Shown in pieces: positions 25,836-32,314 of a stretch of DNA of 43,502 bases (the stretch's first letter is position 1; each line of letters begins with the position of its first letter). The stretch is from Ignavibacteriales bacterium (lineage in GTDB: Bacteria > Bacteroidota > Ignavibacteria > UBA10030). The stretch lies in contig JACPLA010000050.1 of the NCBI GenBank assembly GCA_016186715.1, positions 1 through 43,502 of the forward strand. The letters run 5' to 3'. The notes below the pieces were generated by a model. It ran no database searches and was not told the DNA's origin. It worked only from the letters and a program-made list of their open reading frames with translations. The translations under genes and the position numbers were made by a program.

Positions 25836-26093
25836 TTATACAATCTGAATTTCGTTGTCGGGAACGAGTTCGTCGATCATGATCTGAACCGCGCCGAATG
25901 GCGTTAAGAATTTCCGAAGGGCGAAACAACCAATGAGCAAGTTCCCGATGCCATGATGGCGGGCGATTTGCTCCAGGAGTCGCCGATACAGTCTGGGTGA
26001 AATGAGAATCGCACTCGGAATGGACCGATGATGCTGACTGTGGCGTGCAACAGTTTCGTTGATGGCTTTCCCAGGGTCAGTGACTTCCTGCAT
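25836..26093 (-). CDS. 85-aa protein of unknown function
   Basis: An AGGAGAT site 6-7 nt before ATG 26093 supports the start. The protein has no signal peptide or membrane segment. The visible pattern is a helical first half (AINETVARHSQHHRSIPSAILISPRLYRRLLEQIARHHG) and a beta-strand end (LRKFLTPFGAVQIMIDELVPDNEIQIV). I do not recognise the family. It follows the DUF3108 gene by about 60 nt and is likely in the desaturase transcript. Confidence 0.65.
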   Translation of the reverse strand: MQEVTDPGKAINETVARHSQHHRSIPSAILISPRLYRRLLEQIARHHGIGNLLIGCFALRKFLTPFGAVQIMIDELVPDNEIQIV

Positions 26094-26153
26094 AGGTAAT
26101 CTCCTTTCTTGGCGCGCAAAGCGGGCTATTACAATACCATTCAGATGTTTCCG

Positions 26154-26981
26154 TTAGTCGAGAGAAGCATGACGAAACATTGTTCCGGGGGACCAGTTCA
26201 TCCGTCGATATGATTCAAGCTCGAGCACGATTGACCCGAGAAAAATCTTGACCTCCGCACGAACCGGTAAAGCTGCTTCGTCATCTGTCAGCCATCCCTG
26301 GAAGGCGCCGGTCATGCCGGCAAATGTTTTCCCCTCCCATTTGGCAATTCCCTGGACGTACCGGCAACGGATTTCCCTGTCAAACGCTGGGACCTCGAGT
26401 TCTTCCTCTTCCCCCGTGAATACCACCTCGGTCGGAGCAATCTGATAATCGTTCAATGTCGGAAGCGTGATCTTGGCACGGCCCCCGGACAGCACTCGTG
26501 TCGCCATGAAAAGGCTCAGAGCATCGTACAAGAAACCATTCCAGCGCATGCTATCGCTGCGGAGACACGTCCCCTGAGCGCTGTCTGTCGCAATGAGAAT
26601 CTCCCGAGACCTGTCGTGAACGAACGTAGAGAAAATCGTCGGATCGTCTCCGGAAATCACACGGACATACTCCAGAGAGGGAACGTCTTTCTGAAGAACC
26701 GCCTCGTTGATAAAATTCACGTTGATGAACGGGAGTCCCGCAGCTGATCGGACATCCATGCGAACCAGGTACTTCTCTGTGTTTCCCATGGGCAATTGTT
26801 CCTGATGAACGATCACGGTGCCAAGGCGGATGAAATTCCACTTTACTTTGTATTGGAGCACCTCCCCGTGGGAAAACGGAGCCTTCTCCGTATTTTCCTG
26901 ACCAAACAAACTGCTGAACAGAGTGGGGATGACAAGAATCAGAATCCGAAAGCCGCGAAGAACCTCACAATGAGAATTCAT
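26154..26981 (-). CDS. DUF3108 exported protein
   Basis: I use ATG 26981 (MNSHCEVLRGFRILILVIPTLFSSLFGQ) with AAAGGAATG upstream, giving 275 aa with a signal peptide; the 29 extra codons in the track overlap the desaturase end. The start of the mature domain, FSHGEVLQYKVKWNFIRLGTVIV, and the later TLNDYQIAPTEVVFTGEEEELEVPAF, CRYVQGIAKWEGKTFAG and WLTDDEAALPVRAEVKIFLGSIVLEL are typical of DUF3108. The family forms a large beta sheet in the envelope and may bind lipids or polymers. It starts 20 nt after the desaturase. Confidence 0.87.
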   Translation of the reverse strand: MNSHCEVLRGFRILILVIPTLFSSLFGQENTEKAPFSHGEVLQYKVKWNFIRLGTVIVHQEQLPMGNTEKYLVRMDVRSAAGLPFINVNFINEAVLQKDVPSLEYVRVISGDDPTIFSTFVHDRSREILIATDSAQGTCLRSDSMRWNGFLYDALSLFMATRVLSGGRAKITLPTLNDYQIAPTEVVFTGEEEELEVPAFDREIRCRYVQGIAKWEGKTFAGMTGAFQGWLTDDEAALPVRAEVKIFLGSIVLELESYRRMNWSPGTMFRHASLD

Positions 26982-27000
26982 GATCACATTCCTTTCCTCT

Positions 27001-28023
27001 TCAGAGGCAAATCTCTTCCCGGATATGAGCTGGAATGAGACGAACATTCGGCACAATCGTCCGTCCACATGTTACTTTGAAGAAATCGACCAGAAAGTCC
27101 GTGTAGGATGAATACACCGATGATCCTGCTTTCGCATATTTCGCTTCGAGTAGTCTGTGCACCTTCCGCAAATTGTACCAGGGAATGCCCGGAAACAGGT
27201 GATGCTCCAGATGATAGTTGAGGTTGCACATGAAGAAGGAAACAAAAGCGTTGCTCACGACGGTACGACTTGCCGTGAAATCATTTCCTCCCGTGGTCAG
27301 TCCGTGTTCAGCGAGGCCGCGAACGTTGGACAGCTGTGCGGCAACAAGCAGCGGAAGGATCCACACGGTGACGAGTTCTTGCAACGGAACGACAAGAAAC
27401 AGAAGGACGATGAAAGCAATCAGGAACGCATATTCCTGAAGAATCTCTTTCCTGACTCTGGCTTTACCTTTTTGATAGCCAACGATGGCCACAGTCGGGA
27501 TATAGAAGTAAATCCCCATCAACAAGACCGCATAATAGACAAAGACCAGTGGCAAGCCCTTTGCGGATGCTCCTTCGACGTTATCGGGATCGTCTTCCGT
27601 TTTTGTATGAGCGTGATGGGCGATATGAACTGACCGGTAGGCTGAAACGGCAACAAGACCGGGAATGCCGCACAGAAACCCTAGCCAGCGGTTGACAAAG
27701 AGATCCTTCGACAACAATGAATGGCAGGACTCGTGCATCATGATGGCGAGTCCGTTGAGCGAGAAGGACATCAGAATGATGGAAGGGATTTGAGCCGGGA
27801 CGTATTCAACGGAAAGTGCAATCCACCCGGCGGCAATCCAGATTCCGACAAAGAAGAGGGTTTTCCAATTGTACCGCGTATCGAGACTTTGCAGCAACCG
27901 CAAAGACGCCCATTGCTCCCGCGAGATGCTCTTGCGGGTTACCGTTGACAGGTTGTCACTTCCATCGCAGTAGTAGATCTGTGACTCCGACTCCCTGTCT
28001 TTTGTTTGTGTCGCCTGTTGCAT
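27001..28023 (-). CDS. Membrane fatty-acid desaturase
   Basis: 340 aa with four or more TM helices. The three histidine clusters of the membrane di-iron desaturases are intact: HESCH, HIAHH (in RSVHIAHHAHTKTEDD) and HLEHH (in NYHLEHHLFPG). The enzyme inserts a double bond (or hydroxyl) into acyl chains of membrane lipids using oxygen, so the cell meets oxygen at least sometimes. GGAGG precedes ATG 28023. Its promoter carries TGACAA repeats. It leads a probable operon with DUF3108, the 85-aa protein and the 29-aa peptide. Confidence 0.92.
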   Translation of the reverse strand: MQQATQTKDRESESQIYYCDGSDNLSTVTRKSISREQWASLRLLQSLDTRYNWKTLFFVGIWIAAGWIALSVEYVPAQIPSIILMSFSLNGLAIMMHESCHSLLSKDLFVNRWLGFLCGIPGLVAVSAYRSVHIAHHAHTKTEDDPDNVEGASAKGLPLVFVYYAVLLMGIYFYIPTVAIVGYQKGKARVRKEILQEYAFLIAFIVLLFLVVPLQELVTVWILPLLVAAQLSNVRGLAEHGLTTGGNDFTASRTVVSNAFVSFFMCNLNYHLEHHLFPGIPWYNLRKVHRLLEAKYAKAGSSVYSSYTDFLVDFFKVTCGRTIVPNVRLIPAHIREEICL

Positions 28024-28103
28024 GATATCCTCCGGTCAGTAACGTCTGACATAACCGCTTGTGAGACCCGTCATCCCCAATGACAGGAACTGTTACGGCG
28101 TTG

Positions 28104-28131
28104 TTGTCACGACTTTGTCAATCCGTCGTCA
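28104..28131 (-). promoter_or_regulatory. Direct-repeat operator C (three half-sites) before the desaturase
   Basis: Coding strand reads TGACGA, TGACAA, TGACAA at 28131-28126, 28120-28115 and 28109-28104, exactly 11 bp apart. The last half-site is 81 nt from the desaturase ATG. It is nearly identical to operator B (TTGTCACGNNTTTGTCAA on the plus strand). Confidence 0.65.
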
Positions 28132-28172
28132 AAGTTCATCCATCGCTCGATCACTTTTTTTTTACATTCTTC

Positions 28173-28214
28173 TGACGATCGTGTGACAATTTTTCTCCGC
28201 CTCCCCGGTATTTT
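28173..28214 (+). promoter_or_regulatory. Direct-repeat operator D and -10-like box before the SDR/radical SAM operon
   Basis: TGACGA (28173) and TGACAA (28184) are 11 bp apart. TATTTT (28209-28214) follows after exactly 19 nt, the same geometry as operator A. It is divergent from operator C in the same 219-bp intergenic region. Confidence 0.62.
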
Positions 28215-28242
28215 AAGAAAGGACAAAGGGAGATATCCCAAA

Positions 28243-29082
28243 GTGAAAACCTTGAAGAACAGCAACATTCTTGTGACTGGCGGTTCGGGAGGAATTGGCT
28301 CGGAAGTGTGTCGACTCATTTCGTCGGTCGGGGCAACGGTGATTTCCGTGGAACACTCTTCCGAAATGAACCACATGTCAGGCGTGGCATTGGCTCTCGC
28401 AGCGGATCTTCGGCGCCCCGCCGAATGGGACCGCGTGACAGCAGTTGTCCTTGAGCGATTCGGGCAGCTCGACGGACTGATCCACTGCGCGGGCGTCCTG
28501 ATCCCGGGGACCGTTCTCACGCTCTCCGTCCAACAGCTTGAGCAGATGGTCAGCGGAAATTTCCTCACTCTTCTCTATGGCATCCGATCCGTTGCGCCGG
28601 TGATGATCCGGCAGGGTTCCGGGCATATTGTGACCATTGGCTCTCTGGGCGGCATACTTCCGATGCCGTATGAGGCAGTGTACAGCGCGACAAAGTTTGC
28701 GGTTCGCGGACTCTGCCTCTCTGTGAGCGAGGAGTTAAAGAGATTCGGAGTTCACGTCAGTCTCATTTCCACCGGTCCGGTCGAAACGAAGATGCTGGAT
28801 ACCGAGGCACACGATAAGAAGTCATACATCGCGTTCATGAGCCGTTCTCAAAATCCGGCCGACATCGCGACCGCCGTTTTCGATGTTCTGATCAATCCGC
28901 GCACAGAAGTTCTTTTCCCCCGGCTCGCGGGAATCTGCGCTTCCGTTGTGTCACACTGTCCCCCCCTTTTCCGTCTTTTGTATCGATATCTTCGGCCGAT
29001 CGGGGAGAAACGGCAACAAGCTTATGTGAGAAAACGGCAGCACCAGGCACCGGTGTCAACCCTCTTTCAGGTGAAATCATGA
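28243..29082 (+). CDS. Short-chain dehydrogenase/reductase
   Basis: I prefer GTG 28243 (VKTLKNSNILVTGGSGG) with GGGAGA upstream, because the track start lies within the predicted promoter; this gives 279 aa. The cofactor loop TGGSGGIGSEV, LIHCAGV, the catalytic serine in GSLGGILPM and YSATKFA (YxxxK) are present, followed by VSLISTGPVETKML. A C-terminal hydrophobic stretch (AGICASVVSHCPPLFRLLYRYL) could bring it to the membrane. It overlaps the radical SAM gene by 4 nt (ATGA), so they form one unit. The substrate is unknown; a lipid carbonyl is a reasonable guess. Confidence 0.88.
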   Translation: MKTLKNSNILVTGGSGGIGSEVCRLISSVGATVISVEHSSEMNHMSGVALALAADLRRPAEWDRVTAVVLERFGQLDGLIHCAGVLIPGTVLTLSVQQLEQMVSGNFLTLLYGIRSVAPVMIRQGSGHIVTIGSLGGILPMPYEAVYSATKFAVRGLCLSVSEELKRFGVHVSLISTGPVETKMLDTEAHDKKSYIAFMSRSQNPADIATAVFDVLINPRTEVLFPRLAGICASVVSHCPPLFRLLYRYLRPIGEKRQQAYVRKRQHQAPVSTLFQVKS

Positions 29083-30497
29083 AAAAACCCAAGCTTCTTC
29101 TTCTTGTGCTCTTTCAGAATTTGAAAGATGCGGATCCTTATTACGCTCGTACTCCTGCCCCGCCGTTGCCAGGAATCCTGCTCGCCGGCATGACACCGCC
29201 GATCGTTGAGGTCGAAGTGCTTCACGAAATGGTGCGGCCCATCGATTACGAAACCGATGCAGACTTTATCGCGATCAGCTTCATGGATTATCTCTCCCCC
29301 CACGCGTACGATGTCGCCGAACGGTTCAGGAAATTGGGAAAACCTGTCATCGGCGGAGGGAAGTTTGCAACGACTCATCCGGACGAAGTACAACCTCATT
29401 TCGATTCTATCCTTGTTGGAGAGGCGCAGAACGTCTGGCCTCAGATGGTGCGGGATCTCGTGGCGGGAACGCTGAAGCCGCGCTATACAGCTGAGCCCAT
29501 GCCCTCCCTCGAGGACATTCCCCCGCCGCGTTATGATCTGGTTGAAAAAACCTTCACGGTCCCGGTTGTGACCGAAGCATCACGCGGCTGCCCTCATCCG
29601 TGTACGTATTGTCAGCTGAACATCAATCGTCTTCCGTATCGGATGCGGCCCGTTGCCGATGTGATCCGCGATCTTCGCGCCACCCAGACGCTTCCATGGT
29701 ATCGAAGGAAAATGGCCATGATCCTCGACAATAACCTCGGCGGAAACTTGCAGAACGCAAAGGCTCTCCTGAAAGAGGTTGCCAAACTAGACTTCTGGGG
29801 AATCGGAACCCAATTCAGCATCGAATGTCTTCGCGACAACGAATTTGTGGATTTGCTCGCGAAAGCCCAATGCCGAATGGCCTTTCTCGGAATGGAATCG
29901 CTCAGCGACAAGAGCCTGGCAGGAGTAAAAAAGCGTCAAAACAAAGTGCGGGAATACAAGGAGAGCTTTGACAAACTGCACCGGCGCGGGATTCTGACCT
30001 TCACAGGACTCATGTTCGCCCTCGACGAGGATACGAATGAGTACTACGAATCGCTCCCCGAGCGCCTGGATGAAGTGGGGACCTGCGTGATCCTTCCCTC
30101 GATCTCAATCCCGATCTACGGAACACCCTGGTATCAACAGGTCATCCGGGAGGACCGGCTCGTCGATCCAGACATTTCTCACTATGAGGGAGATCACCTG
30201 GTTTTTCGGCACAACCATCTCTCCGATGACGAAATCTATGCCGCCTATAAACGAGTCAACAGGATTTTCTACTCCTGGTCAAATATCATTCGCCGTTGGT
30301 GGCGGTTTATGAAGAAGCAGACGCGCCAGGAACCGCCGATTCTCTTTCTCCGGAGATTATTCCTGACGTCGTTCATTTATTTCAAACTCTCGATCTTTCA
30401 GCGACACCACGCGCAGCATCGCGTCTTCCCCGCGCTGAGCTCCCGCAGCAACTCCGGCGAAGGTGAGCGGTCGGAAACGATGACTCGAGCGGCCTGA
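29079..30497 (+). CDS. Cobalamin-binding-type radical SAM enzyme
   Basis: 472 aa. Residues ~1-150 have the B12-binding-like Rossmann domain of this class (DADFIAISFMDYLSPHAYDVAERFRKLGKPVIGGGKFAT, DSILVGEAQNVWP). The radical SAM core begins near 165 (VTEASRGCPHPCTYCQLN, CxxxCxxC) and continues to ~400 (MAMILDNNLGG, FLGMESLSDKSLAGVKKRQN). The C-terminus has a basic hydrophobic segment (RLFLTSFIYFKLSIF) suggesting membrane contact. The B12 domain lacks an obvious DxHxxG, so B12 binding may be lost. Family members modify lipids, hopanoids and other natural products. Coupling to an SDR and shared control with a desaturase favour a lipid substrate. Confidence 0.85.
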   Translation: MKKPKLLLLVLFQNLKDADPYYARTPAPPLPGILLAGMTPPIVEVEVLHEMVRPIDYETDADFIAISFMDYLSPHAYDVAERFRKLGKPVIGGGKFATTHPDEVQPHFDSILVGEAQNVWPQMVRDLVAGTLKPRYTAEPMPSLEDIPPPRYDLVEKTFTVPVVTEASRGCPHPCTYCQLNINRLPYRMRPVADVIRDLRATQTLPWYRRKMAMILDNNLGGNLQNAKALLKEVAKLDFWGIGTQFSIECLRDNEFVDLLAKAQCRMAFLGMESLSDKSLAGVKKRQNKVREYKESFDKLHRRGILTFTGLMFALDEDTNEYYESLPERLDEVGTCVILPSISIPIYGTPWYQQVIREDRLVDPDISHYEGDHLVFRHNHLSDDEIYAAYKRVNRIFYSWSNIIRRWWRFMKKQTRQEPPILFLRRLFLTSFIYFKLSIFQRHHAQHRVFPALSSRSNSGEGERSETMTRAA

Positions 30498-30499
30498 AA

Positions 30500-31183
30500 T
30501 CAGGGGCGGACGAACTTATACCCCACAGTGTGGATGGTGAGCAAGTAACGAGGCTTGGAAGGAGACGGCTCGATCTTCTTTCGGAGAGAAAGTATATAAT
30601 TATCAACAGTTCGTGTTGTCGGCATCGCTTCATACCCCCACACTTCGTTGAGGAGCTGATCCCGGGAAATAACTTGACCCTCACGCTCGACGAAGTATCG
30701 CAGCAGCTCATATTCCTTGGCGCTCATTTCAATTTTTTTCTTTCCCTTCGAAGCTTCCTGACGCTTGAAGTCGATATGAACTTCGCCGATGTCTGTTTCA
30801 TGAACAAGGGAGACAAGATCCGTCTGGCGTCGAAGGAGGGCTTTGATGCGGGCAAGCAGCTCGCGAACGCTGAACGGTTTCGTCACATAGTCGTCCGCCC
30901 CGAGCTCGAGCCCAAGGACTTTGTCCGTCTCGTCCCCTTTCCCGGTCAACATGAGAATCGGGATTTTGCTCCCCGCCGACCGGAGCTGGCGGCAGATTTC
31001 CAAGCCGTTCATACCAGGAAGCATGACATCCAGTACAAGAAGATCCCACTGCGCTGTGCGCGCCTTCTCAAACCCCTTGATTCCATCCGACTCTGCGACC
31101 ACGCTGTAATGCTCCGAATTCAGATTGTCTACCAACCCCCGGAGAATTGCCAGGTCATCCTCGATGATCAGGATTTTTTTCAT
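30500..31183 (-). CDS. OmpR/PhoB-type response regulator
   Basis: 227 aa. The receiver domain (1-120) has the acidic pair IIEDD, the phospho-acceptor LVLDVMLPGMNG, LMLTGKGD and the lysine in DDYVTKPFS. The winged-helix DNA-binding domain (~130-227) contains LLRYFVEREGQVISRDQLLNEVWGYEAMPTTRTVDNYILSLRKKIE and ends YLLTIHTVGYKFV. Proteins of this family bind 11-bp direct repeats, so it is the best local candidate to bind the TGACAA arrays; this is inferred. It is the third gene after the histidine kinase and REC-PP2C gene. It is convergent with the radical SAM gene, only 2 nt apart. Confidence 0.95.
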   Translation of the reverse strand: MKKILIIEDDLAILRGLVDNLNSEHYSVVAESDGIKGFEKARTAQWDLLVLDVMLPGMNGLEICRQLRSAGSKIPILMLTGKGDETDKVLGLELGADDYVTKPFSVRELLARIKALLRRQTDLVSLVHETDIGEVHIDFKRQEASKGKKKIEMSAKEYELLRYFVEREGQVISRDQLLNEVWGYEAMPTTRTVDNYILSLRKKIEPSPSKPRYLLTIHTVGYKFVRP

Positions 31184-31198
31184 AGAAAATTCCTCATA

Positions 31199-32314
31199 TC
31201 ATTGAGCACGGATCACCACGATGGTGATGTCATCGGACTGGGGCGTACCGCCGGCAAAACGCTGCAGGGACCGCATGGCCTGTTGGATCAGGGCCTTGCT
31301 GGTTCCCATCTTTCCCCTGAGAAGCCTGCGGAACCGATCAAAGCCGAATTCGTGAGAGTGCTCGTTCATGCATTCGACCACTCCGTCGGAGTACAGAACA
31401 AATACATCCCCGGGTCCGTATTCTACGGTTGTTCTCCGAAGCTCCTCGTCGAAGTTGCGGCCGATCGTCTGCCCGATCCACATTCCATCCGGTTTGATCT
31501 CTTCGATCTTCGACGCACGCCTCCGGAACACGGGAAGATGGCCGGCGCTCGCAAACTCCACGGTATGCCGGTCGAGATCAAACATCGCCGTCACCGCGGT
31601 AATAAAAGACGACGGTTCCATCGTCGTTCCCAGGTGTTCCTGGAGTTGAAGGAGAATATCGCCGGCAGTCCGTATCATGGTTTTCGATGCCTGAACGATT
31701 CCCTGCATCTTCTGAACATAGAGCGCCGCCGGCAAGCCTTTGCCTGAAACGTCAGCAACAATCACGGCCAGTTTCCGCGGGCCGAGAAGGAGATAATCGA
31801 AGTAGTCGCCTCCGACATGCGTTGCAGGAACCATGGTCCCCCAGACATCGAGAGTGTCGATCCGTGGGGGGATTTTGGGAAGAGAGCCCTGCTGAATTTC
31901 CCGCGCTTTTCGAAACTCCTGATCCAGAGCCCTTGCAGATCCCAGCGTCCGCTCCGTTCTTTCAATTGCATTGCGGATCCGAAGGAGCAGTTCCTGAATG
32001 CTGAACGGTTTTGGAATGTAGTCGTCCGCACCCAGGCCCAGCCCTCGCATTTTCGATCCCTCGTCTGCCAGGCCGGTGAGCATGAAGATCGGGGTCGCAT
32101 AACCTTCTTTTTTCAGCCGGGCGCAGATGTCAAATCCCGACATCGACGGAAGCATGACGTCGAGAATGAGAAGATCCAGGTTTTCGCGCCTTGCACGGGC
32201 CAGAGCGGCCCGGCCGTCTCGCTCCACGAGAACCTTCAGTTTCTCACGTTCGAGATTGGCCTGAAGACCCTGTCGAACCGCCGGGTCATCTTCTGCGATG
32301 AGAACGGTTTTCAT
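31199..32314 (-). CDS. Response regulator with PP2C-type serine phosphatase output (RsbU/SpoIIE-like)
   Basis: 371 aa. The receiver domain (1-120) has LIAEDD, LLILDVMLPSMSG and DDYIPKPFS. After a coiled linker (RTLGSARALDQEFRKAREIQQGSLPK), the PP2C/SpoIIE domain (~150-371) shows GGDYFDYLLLG, IVADVSGKGLPAALYV, FVLYSDGVVE and DDITIVVIRAQ, which carry the metal-binding aspartates. It should remove phosphate from an anti-sigma antagonist (STAS protein) when phosphorylated. No such partner is in the window. It overlaps the kinase gene by 29 nt. Confidence 0.93.
   Translation of the reverse strand: MKTVLIAEDDPAVRQGLQANLEREKLKVLVERDGRAALARARRENLDLLILDVMLPSMSGFDICARLKKEGYATPIFMLTGLADEGSKMRGLGLGADDYIPKPFSIQELLLRIRNAIERTERTLGSARALDQEFRKAREIQQGSLPKIPPRIDTLDVWGTMVPATHVGGDYFDYLLLGPRKLAVIVADVSGKGLPAALYVQKMQGIVQASKTMIRTAGDILLQLQEHLGTTMEPSSFITAVTAMFDLDRHTVEFASAGHLPVFRRRASKIEEIKPDGMWIGQTIGRNFDEELRRTTVEYGPGDVFVLYSDGVVECMNEHSHEFGFDRFRRLLRGKMGTSKALIQQAMRSLQRFAGGTPQSDDITIVVIRAQ

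Noticed and set aside
28243-30497. Assignment as tetraether or membrane-spanning-lipid synthase
   Set aside because: Only the general radical SAM layout is seen; nothing in the sequence lets me choose that activity.
30530-31747. 405-aa plus-strand ORF
   Set aside because: Antisense to both response-regulator genes, whose motifs are unambiguous.
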